In this document: piece by piece, positions 1 through 5,596 of the stretch
Layout of the letters: the number at the start of each line of letters is the position of its first letter
Numbering within the stretch: the first letter of the stretch is position 1
Made by a program: the position numbers and the translations under genes
Source of the DNA: Phycisphaerae bacterium
GTDB lineage: Bacteria; Planctomycetota; Phycisphaerae; Phycisphaerales; SM1A02
NCBI GenBank assembly: GCA_030432455.1
Contig: JAUIHC010000061.1
Location: 1 to 11,302 of the forward strand
DNA length: 11,302 bases
Direction: 5' to 3'
The notes under the pieces: model-generated
What the model was told of the DNA's origin: nothing
Databases searched by the model: none
The model's input: only the letters and a program-made list of their open reading frames with translations

Positions 1-174
1 GGCATGCCGGGACGGTATTCGCGGCTCGATCCCCGCTCAAGGTGCCGCGGAGCCGAGCATCGCGATCGGGGCGAATTTCGGCGGGAGGTCGCCGGGCCGG
101 GGTCGGCTGCCGCTAGATTGAGGGTTCACCGGTCGTTCTGATCCATCGGAGCCGTCCTCCCGACGGAAAGTCGC
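1..174. other. Upstream region without a supported gene
   Basis: No gene can be supported here. One plus-strand frame stays open from the window edge to a TGA at 119-121, so the tail of a gene starting outside the window is possible, but its short translation matches no family I recognise. All three plus frames have similar composition and remain open for most of the stretch, which is expected at this GC content. The right part holds a -10-like hexamer and the leader of the gene starting at 175. Confidence 0.4.
114..119 (+). promoter_or_regulatory. Candidate -10 element upstream of the toroid/DUF4159-like gene
   Basis: The hexamer TAGATT is an AT-rich island in very GC-rich DNA and matches four of six positions of the sigma-70 -10 consensus. 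It lies about 55 bases before the proposed GTG start at 175. No convincing -35 box is seen about 17 bases upstream, so the call rests on the -10 match and position only. Confidence 0.3.
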
Positions 175-2334
175 GTGAGAGCATCCCCGCTCGTCGTCGA
201 CGCTCGATGCAGCGTCCTCACCCTCCTCACCCACCCCGACCGCGCCCGTTCCGCGTCGCACGCGGTGATCGCACTGGTCCTTGCGATCGTCCTCTCCACG
301 CTCGGGCGTCCCGCCGCCGCCGACGCGCCGGTGAGCGAGGCGGAGGTCGAGGCCATGGTCCGGGCGCTGGTGGAGAAGATCCGGTCGCTCCACGATCCCG
401 TCCGGCAATGGGAGCCGGCCGTGCTGCCGGAGGGGAACACCGGACAGGCCACGGGGCGGACGGCGCTCGCGGTTCTCGCCCTGCTCGAGGCCGGGGAGCC
501 CGCGCAGTCCGACAAGGTCTTCGACGCCATCAAGTGGCTGGCGGCCAACCCCGCGCCGTACACCTACGCGATCGCCACCCGGATCATGGTCTGGACCCGT
601 CTGCCCGAGGACTTCCGCCCCCTGGCCGAGGCGGACCTCCGGCGACTCCTGGAGAACTTCCTGCCCGAGGCCGGAGGCTGGGACTACGGCCCGAACCCGC
701 GGTCGGGCTATGTGGACCAGTCGCTCACCCAGTTCGCGATGCAGGCCATCGCGGATGCCGAGCGGGCCGGACTGGACGTCCCTCCGCGGCTGATCGACCT
801 CGTTCGAGGGCGATTCCTCTCCAAGCAGTGCAAGGATGGAGGCTGGGGCTACAAGAACGCCGACGACGATCCTCGGGGATCGATGACGGCGGCCGGACTG
901 GCGACCATGGCCTTGTGCGAACGGGTCCGGCCCGGGAACGACCGAACCCGCGACGCGGTGGCCAGATCGATCAACGGTGCGGTGGAATGGCTCGACCAGC
1001 GATTCGAGCCCGGCGCGAATCCGGGGATGGGCGACTACCACGTCTACTACTGGATGCACGCCCTCGAGCGTGCCGGTCGGGCCACGGGCCTCCGCCGGTT
1101 CCGGGATCGCGACTGGTTCGACGCCTGCGCGGGCACGATCCGCTCGAGGCTCTTCACGGGGGATCTGGAATCGGGTCTCCGGGTGAACGGCGGCGTCACG
1201 AGCATGGAGACGCTCGCATTCGCCCTGTTCACGCTGCAGCGAGGGCTCGAACCGGTTCCGTTCGGATTCTTCGAGACGACCGGCCTTCCTCCGGCGTACG
1301 ACGAACTCGGATGGGCGACCTCCCGGCTGGCCGACGTCATCGAGAAGCCGGTGGGTTGGACGCGGGTCGGGATCGACGACCCGTTGTCGGTCTGGACCCG
1401 GCTGCCGGTGGTCGTGGTTCGAGGGGACGGTGCCGCCGAATGGCTCGACGATCCGGCCTCCCCGCAGGCCGCCCGACTGCTGGAGTACGCCGCCGCCGGC
1501 GGGACGGTCGTGGCCGCGCCCGCCGATCGCGGGCGGTTCGCCAAGCGCATGCAGGAACTCTTCACGGCCGCCTTCCCGTTTCTCGAGGAGTCGAAGATCG
1601 ACGCCAAGGACGAGATCCGCTCCGAGCCGACGACCTGGCGGGGACGAGCCGATCAGCTCTCGACGCCGGTTCGTCGGTGGCTGGTGACCGCGCCGAAGCT
1701 CCCGCTCGGGCAGGACGGGGAATCGAAGCTCACCGACGACGTGTCCACGATGCTCTCCGCGATCTGTCTGGCCGAGACCGGCGGGATGCTCCCGAGTCGG
1801 GCGGCCGCGGACCCGGCGACCGGCGTGTCGGTCACCGCCTCCTTCCCGATCGCCCGCTATCGCTACGAGGGTTCGTGGCGCCCCGAGCCGGCGGTGTTGG
1901 AGCGGCTCGCGGACCTCGCCGCAGGTGCCGGGCTCGAGATCGATCTCGAGTCGGACACCGCCGGGGTGATCGACGGTCCCGGCCTGCTCTGGATCACGGG
2001 CACCACGGCCGCCGATGCCGAGGCGATCGGGCTCGCTCATCTCGCGGAGTCGGCGAAGCAGGGGCGGCATCTTCTCATCGAGAGTCTGGGGCCCGACTTC
2101 GTGGCGGGCCTGACCGCTCGTCTGAGCACGGCGGGATGGATGGTCGGTCCGCCCCCGCCGGGATGCCCCACCGGTACCGCCCGGGTGACCCCGCCCGACG
2201 GCGTCGGCGGGCTTCTGGTGACCAGCGAGGTGTCGAGGCCGCTTCTGGCCCGCCCGTCCAAGGCTGGGGTCACCGTCGGCGATGTCGTTCGTCTGGTTCG
2301 GACGGCGGCGACGCTCGAAGCCGCGGGCGGCTGA
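175..2334 (+). CDS. Secreted alpha-toroid (prenyltransferase/squalene-cyclase-like) protein with DUF4159-like C-terminal half
   Basis: A 719-residue protein, probably exported. A hydrophobic segment at residues 31-42, preceded by arginines, ends in a PAAADA stretch (46-51) that looks like a signal peptidase site. Residues about 55-355 form helical repeats of the prenyltransferase/squalene-cyclase toroid type, with QW-like GGWDYG (167-172) and GGWGYK (222-227) motifs. The acidic DxDD motif of true squalene-hopene cyclases is not seen, so terpene cyclisation is unlikely. The second half (about 375-710) resembles DUF4159: a W-x-R-LP-VVVVRGDG segment near 407-419, an AAAGGTVVAAP segment near 439-449, and a later RYRYEGSW followed by LLWITG. 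Molecular function is unknown; in planctomycetes this type of protein is commonly envelope-associated (recalled, not searched). The GTG start at 175 keeps the positively charged leader. An in-frame GTG at 265 would leave a bare hydrophobic N-terminus. yraN follows 7 bases after the stop, suggesting co-transcription. Confidence 0.8.
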   Translation: MRASPLVVDARCSVLTLLTHPDRARSASHAVIALVLAIVLSTLGRPAAADAPVSEAEVEAMVRALVEKIRSLHDPVRQWEPAVLPEGNTGQATGRTALAVLALLEAGEPAQSDKVFDAIKWLAANPAPYTYAIATRIMVWTRLPEDFRPLAEADLRRLLENFLPEAGGWDYGPNPRSGYVDQSLTQFAMQAIADAERAGLDVPPRLIDLVRGRFLSKQCKDGGWGYKNADDDPRGSMTAAGLATMALCERVRPGNDRTRDAVARSINGAVEWLDQRFEPGANPGMGDYHVYYWMHALERAGRATGLRRFRDRDWFDACAGTIRSRLFTGDLESGLRVNGGVTSMETLAFALFTLQRGLEPVPFGFFETTGLPPAYDELGWATSRLADVIEKPVGWTRVGIDDPLSVWTRLPVVVVRGDGAAEWLDDPASPQAARLLEYAAAGGTVVAAPADRGRFAKRMQELFTAAFPFLEESKIDAKDEIRSEPTTWRGRADQLSTPVRRWLVTAPKLPLGQDGESKLTDDVSTMLSAICLAETGGMLPSRAAADPATGVSVTASFPIARYRYEGSWRPEPAVLERLADLAAGAGLEIDLESDTAGVIDGPGLLWITGTTAADAEAIGLAHLAESAKQGRHLLIESLGPDFVAGLTARLSTAGWMVGPPPPGCPTGTARVTPPDGVGGLLVTSEVSRPLLARPSKAGVTVGDVVRLVRTAATLEAAGG

Positions 2335-2341
2335 CCACCGC

Positions 2342-2800
2342 ATGGGGTGGCGGCTCTGGCGAACGGCCCTCTGGCGAGGTCTCCTCGGTGGCGGGTGGAG
2401 ATGGTTCTCGCGCCCGGTCGCGGCGATGAGCGATGCCGAGCGGGGCCGACTCGGCGAGGATCGGGCCGTGATCCGACTCCGAGCCGACGGCTGTCGCATC
2501 CTCGGTCGAAACCGCCGGATCGCCGGAGTCGAGATCGACGTGATCGCCCGGGACGCCGATGGCGAGACGCTGCTCGTCATCGAGGTCAAGGCCTCCGGTG
2601 ATGGCCGGGCTCCCGAGCGCCGGGTGGACGCGGCCCGTCGCCGCCGGCTGCGTCGGGCGGCCGAGCGACTGGGCAGTCATCATCGGGTCGCGGTGGAGGT
2701 CGTCGCGGTCGATCTTCGAGCCGTCGGCCCCGGCTCGGTGCGTCGAATCCGACTCGAACCGGCCGACCTCGCGATCGGAACCCCTCAGCGGGGGATGTAG
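2342..2800 (+). CDS. yraN: YraN family (UPF0102) nuclease-like protein
   Basis: A small protein of the YraN/UPF0102 family, which has a restriction-endonuclease-like fold and an unsettled cellular role (DNA processing or recombination has been suggested for the family). The family signature is clear: a G-x-x-GE helix start (36-39), a CRILGRNRR segment (51-59), VEIDVIA (63-69) with the conserved acidic pair E64 and D66, and LVIEVKAS (78-85) with E81 and K83. Three ATG starts are possible. The one at 2342, used here, lies just after the upstream stop and gives 152 residues. One at 2282 would overlap the previous gene by 53 bases. One at 2426 gives 124 residues, nearest the usual family length, but drops a tryptophan-rich N-terminal stretch. 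None has a good Shine-Dalgarno sequence. The final 16 bases overlap the convergent lipoprotein gene. Confidence 0.85.
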   Translation: MGWRLWRTALWRGLLGGGWRWFSRPVAAMSDAERGRLGEDRAVIRLRADGCRILGRNRRIAGVEIDVIARDADGETLLVIEVKASGDGRAPERRVDAARRRRLRRAAERLGSHHRVAVEVVAVDLRAVGPGSVRRIRLEPADLAIGTPQRGM

Positions 2801-4035
2801 CGGAGTCGGGCGATCGTGATCAGGCGTCCGAGCATCGCGTCGAGGCTCTCCGAGACCCACCGATCCCGAAGCGAGTCGATGTAGCGGTCCTGCTCCTGGG
2901 CGAATCGCATCGACGACAGCTGGTTCTCCAGCGAGAGCTGGACTTCGGGGTCGTAGAGGCTGCGGACGGGCGGCTGCTCGACCGCGAGCACCGTGAACCA
3001 GGTTCGGAACGCGCCCTGATCGAGGGGGTCCCCCACCGAGCCCGGGGCGGAGATGTCGAGTCGATCGCGGACCGGCGCGGCGAGCGTCGTGGCCGAGAGC
3101 CCCTCGGGGGGCAGCTCGATCTCGATCCACGCCCCGCCGTCCGGGGCGACGGCGACCTCGGCGATCTCGCTGAAGTCCGCCCCGTCCGCCAGCGCGGCCT
3201 CGATCGCCGCCACCCGGTCGGCGTCGCGGTCTCGATGCAGTCGCACCCGCCCGAGTCGGACGGTCGCGGGCGGGTTGAAGTCGGCGAACTGTCGTCGATA
3301 GGCCTGCACCACGTCTCGCCAGGAGACGATCGCCCGCGGCTGAACCCGCTTCTGCAGGAGGTCCTGGCCGAGGGCGAGGCTTCTTCGCTGCTCCATGAAC
3401 TCGTCGATCGAGACGCCGAACTCGTCCTCGAGGCTCGCCGCGGCCGCGTCGCGGGTGCCGCCCCGCCTGGTGATCGTCTCCTCGCGGACATTCCGCAGCC
3501 ACGCCAGGATGCCCTGCTGCTGCTCCGCGGTGAGCCGACTCTCGGCCTCGGCGATGATGAGTTCGCTGTCCACGTACTCGTCGAAACGGCGGGCGATCAG
3601 GAGATCGAGCTCCCGCACCGCCTGGGCGAGCGGAAGCTCGGCCATCATCCGGAGGAGGCGGTCCTCCAGAGGCAGGAGGAACTCGTCGGCGTAGAGCGGC
3701 CGCCCGTTGATCTGGCCGATGAGCCCCTCGACCGGGTAGGCCACGCCCACCGCGACGGACTCCTCGACGAAGAGCCGCGTCTCGTCCACACCCTCGGGCG
3801 ACTCGATCCGCTCGGCGGTCTCGACGACCTCCTCCCCGTCGCGGGACACCCCGACCATCTCGGTCTCGATCATGACCGGGCCCACGACCTCGTCGGCGGT
3901 GATTCCCGGCGTGTCGGCGCCCGCAAGGTCCACCACCGCGACGGTGCGGACCTCGGTCTCGGGAACCGAGGGGCTCGCGCAGCCGCTCGCGATCGCGAGA
4001 CAGGCGGGGACCCAGAATCGTCGCCGGGGAATCAC
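2785..4035 (-). CDS. SurA/parvulin-like lipoprotein (probable envelope chaperone)
   Basis: A 416-residue predicted lipoprotein. The N-terminus has MIPRRR, a short hydrophobic stretch and a lipobox-like ASGC with the acceptor at C19; A20 at +2 would not retain it at the inner membrane. After a low-complexity acidic linker (about 25-100), residues 104-250 look like a SurA N-terminal chaperone region, with the typical 'INGRPLYADEF' opening (109-119) and long helices including a DEFMEQRRSLALGQ-type segment. Residues about 257-355 have the shape of a parvulin (PpiC/rotamase) domain: 'VRLGRVRLHR', 'GADFSEIAEVA', 'GGAWIEI', 'VGDPL', then a WFTVLAVEQ strand. The histidine usual in the first parvulin strand is not seen, so isomerase activity is doubtful and a holdase-type role for envelope proteins is more likely. 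The start is GTG with no Shine-Dalgarno sequence and a -10-like element only 7 bases upstream. The gene is divergent from the DUF1844 gene. Confidence 0.8.
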   Translation of the reverse strand: MIPRRRFWVPACLAIASGCASPSVPETEVRTVAVVDLAGADTPGITADEVVGPVMIETEMVGVSRDGEEVVETAERIESPEGVDETRLFVEESVAVGVAYPVEGLIGQINGRPLYADEFLLPLEDRLLRMMAELPLAQAVRELDLLIARRFDEYVDSELIIAEAESRLTAEQQQGILAWLRNVREETITRRGGTRDAAAASLEDEFGVSIDEFMEQRRSLALGQDLLQKRVQPRAIVSWRDVVQAYRRQFADFNPPATVRLGRVRLHRDRDADRVAAIEAALADGADFSEIAEVAVAPDGGAWIEIELPPEGLSATTLAAPVRDRLDISAPGSVGDPLDQGAFRTWFTVLAVEQPPVRSLYDPEVQLSLENQLSSMRFAQEQDRYIDSLRDRWVSESLDAMLGRLITIARLRYIPR

Positions 4036-4042
4036 GGTGCGG

Positions 4043-4048
4043 ATGCTA
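4043..4048 (-). promoter_or_regulatory. Candidate -10 element giving a leaderless transcript for the SurA-like gene
   Basis: Read on the minus strand this is TAGCAT, four of six matches to the sigma-70 -10 consensus. It sits 7 bases before the GTG start at 4035, the spacing expected if transcription begins at or next to the start codon. No ribosome binding site lies between them, which fits a leaderless message. No clear -35 box is seen. Confidence 0.35.
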
Positions 4049-4092
4049 CGCGAGCGGCGGTCGCGATGCGGGCGGCGAATCCCGCGTGGCCG

Positions 4093-4098
4093 TACACT
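4093..4098 (+). promoter_or_regulatory. Candidate -10 element for the DUF1844 gene
   Basis: TACACT matches four of six positions of the sigma-70 -10 consensus and lies 80 bases before the ATG at 4179. With the opposite-strand element at 4043-4048 it makes 4036-4178 a plausible divergent promoter region. No strong -35 box is visible. Confidence 0.35.
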
Positions 4099-4178
4099 GA
4101 ACGGCTTTCCGGCGCGGCCGCGTCCGTGTCGAACCGGCGCGATTCCACGACCTCCACCTCCCAGAGAGGGGCCTCCTC

Positions 4179-4634
4179 ATGTCCGACGACACTCCCAAGC
4201 TGCACATCGACTCCGACTGGAAGGCCGAGGCTCAGGCCGAGAAGGAGCGGCTCGCCGCCCAGGCCGCCGCGAAGGTCGAGGAGAAGGCCACCAGCGGCCC
4301 CGGCGATCTCCCCCCCGCGGACTTCAAGGGCCTGATGGGCATCCTCGTCTCGCAGGCGATCATGGGACTCGGGGCGTACACCGATCCGGAGTCCGGCGGC
4401 GTGGTCATCGATCTGCCCGGATCGCGGTTCGCGATCGATCTGCTCGCGGTGCTGGAAGAGAAGACCACGGGCAACCTGACCGACGACGAGGCGAAGGAAC
4501 TCTCGGCGGTGCTCGGCGAACTCCGAAGCCGGTTCGTGCAGATCGCCCAGCTCGTCGCCCAGCAGCAGGGAGCCGGCGGCGGCATGCCCGGCCCCGAATC
4601 GCCTGGCCCGGACCTGCGAATCCAGCAGCCCTGA
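4179..4634 (+). CDS. DUF1844 domain-containing protein
   Basis: A 151-residue, probably cytosolic protein of the DUF1844 family, of unknown function. It opens with KLHIDSDWKAEAQAEKERL-type sequence (7-25), a charged alanine-rich helix that could form a coiled coil. The conserved core is at about 49-122: 'FKGLMGILVSQAIMGLGAY', then IDLPGSRFAIDLLAVLEEKT and GNLTDDEAKEL. This F-A-I-D-x-L ... KT-x-GNLT pattern is the family hallmark. The tail after residue 128 is rich in glycine, proline and glutamine and looks disordered. The ATG start is supported by a purine-rich AGAGAGG (4163-4169) 9 bases upstream. The next gene, sdhC, starts 106 bases downstream on the same strand, so read-through into the sdh genes is possible. 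No membrane segment or catalytic motif is apparent. Confidence 0.88.
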   Translation: MSDDTPKLHIDSDWKAEAQAEKERLAAQAAAKVEEKATSGPGDLPPADFKGLMGILVSQAIMGLGAYTDPESGGVVIDLPGSRFAIDLLAVLEEKTTGNLTDDEAKELSAVLGELRSRFVQIAQLVAQQQGAGGGMPGPESPGPDLRIQQP

Positions 4635-4696
4635 GCGTGAGAACGGAGAGAGAGGTCCGTTCACCTCCCTCTCGCCACGCTCCATTCTCCGTTCTC
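4633..4696 (+). repeat. Two crossing inverted repeats in the DUF1844-sdhC spacer
   Basis: GAGCGTG (4633-4639) is the exact inverse complement of CACGCTC (4676-4682). GAGAACGGAG (4639-4648) is the exact inverse complement of CTCCGTTCTC (4687-4696). The arms interleave, so in RNA the two helices would either exclude each other or form a pseudoknot. The first begins on the DUF1844 stop codon. It could be a terminator, an attenuator-like leader for sdhC, or a by-product of the purine/pyrimidine-biased repeats. There is no T-tract typical of an intrinsic terminator. Confidence 0.45.
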
Positions 4697-4721
4697 CACG
4701 TTCTTCCCTCCATTCTCTCTT
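4680..4721 (+). repeat. Decayed heptad tandem repeat upstream of sdhC
   Basis: A pyrimidine-only motif of the form CTCC(A/G)TT recurs at multiples of 7 bases: clear copies at 4680, 4687 and 4708, with degraded units at 4694, 4701 and 4715. The clear copies extend to 10 bases as CTCCATTCTC (4680-4689, 4708-4717) and CTCCGTTCTC (4687-4696). One inverse copy lies at 4639-4648. The whole 4661-4740 stretch is strongly pyrimidine-biased on the plus strand. It resembles short tandem repeats found between genes in some bacteria; whether it is repeated elsewhere in this genome cannot be seen here. Confidence 0.5.
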
Positions 4722-4740
4722 CCCTCTCCGGCCCCCCACC

Positions 4741-5520
4741 GTGTCCGACGCCACCAGTTTCATCGACAAGCACTATCTGCTGCTCCGTCGCCTGCATTCG
4801 ATCTCGGGCATCGTCCCGATCGGACTCTTCCTCTTTCCGCACCTCACCACCAACTCCTCGATCGTGTGGGGACGGGTCGGTCATGGCGGCGGCGTCGCAG
4901 GCGGCGTGGAGACGTTCCAGCACGAGGTGAACTTCATTCACTCGCTGCCGGCGCTTCTCCTCATCGAGATCTTCGGACTCTGGCTGCCGATCGCCTACCA
5001 CGCGATCCTCGGCATCTACTTCGCCCGCACCGGCCGCTTCAACACCACCCGATATGCGTATCAGTCGAACTGGCGCTACACCTGGCAGCGGCTCTCGGGC
5101 TACATCGCCCTGGTGTTCATCTTCATGCACGTCGCCTCGCTTCGTTGGGGATGGAGCTTCGGCGGGCTGATGCCCGGCTTCGATCCCGACCACGCGGCGA
5201 GCACCACCGCCATCCACTTCCAGGACGGCAGCTGGGGCCTGTTCGCGGCCCTCTTCTACCTGGTCGGCGTCTCGGCGGCGGTCTACCACTTCGCCAACGG
5301 TCTCTGGACCGCGGCCATCACCTGGGGACTCACGATCAGCGCCACCGCCCAGCAGCGATGGGGCTACGCGTGTGCGGGCATCGGCGCCCTGCTCTTCGGG
5401 GCCGGCGTCACCGCGATCGTCGGCTTCGCGACCCTGAACCCCGAGGAGGCGCGGGTCATCGAGCTGGAGATGCAGGAGACCCCGGTCACGGAGTCCGAGG
5501 TCGCCGTCGCGACCCGCTGA
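4741..5520 (+). CDS. sdhC: Succinate dehydrogenase cytochrome b subunit (B-type, di-heme)
   Basis: The membrane anchor of succinate:quinone oxidoreductase, passing electrons from the iron-sulfur subunit to quinone, probably menaquinone. The 259 residues hold five membrane segments (about 17-36, 70-95, 116-136, 165-188, 206-230), as in the single-anchor Bacillus-type family. Four histidines sit where the two b hemes are bound: H34 (FPHLTTNS), H87 (AYHAILGIYF), H130 (FMHVASL) and H183 (YHFANGLW). The LRRLHSISG opening (15-23) is also typical. The start is GTG at 4741 without a Shine-Dalgarno sequence, in a pyrimidine-rich leader, but the N-terminus matches family length. sdhA follows after 76 bases, so the two are probably one transcription unit. 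The C-terminal 25 residues are polar and acidic. No separate sdhD is expected for this type. Confidence 0.95.
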   Translation: MSDATSFIDKHYLLLRRLHSISGIVPIGLFLFPHLTTNSSIVWGRVGHGGGVAGGVETFQHEVNFIHSLPALLLIEIFGLWLPIAYHAILGIYFARTGRFNTTRYAYQSNWRYTWQRLSGYIALVFIFMHVASLRWGWSFGGLMPGFDPDHAASTTAIHFQDGSWGLFAALFYLVGVSAAVYHFANGLWTAAITWGLTISATAQQRWGYACAGIGALLFGAGVTAIVGFATLNPEEARVIELEMQETPVTESEVAVATR

Positions 5521-5596
5521 TCCCGGCTACTTCGTCCTCCTTCCGGCATCCGCCGCCCCGTTCCCGCGAATCTTCCGACTCCCGGAGTCACCAGTC

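Noticed and set aside
2282..2341. Longer start for yraN at 2282
   Set aside because: It would overlap the upstream gene by 53 bases and adds an arginine-rich stretch not typical of the family; the ATG at 2342 was preferred, though 2426 also remains possible.
37..2589. An 850-codon open frame on the minus strand opposite the toroid gene
   Set aside because: Its translation is arginine/glycine-rich low-complexity sequence without family motifs, while the plus strand encodes a recognisable exported toroid protein and YraN. It is a frame kept open by high GC content.
2270..3502. A 410-codon minus-strand open frame across yraN and the SurA-like gene
   Set aside because: It is in a different frame from the lipoprotein gene, is arginine/proline-rich, and conflicts with two recognisable genes.
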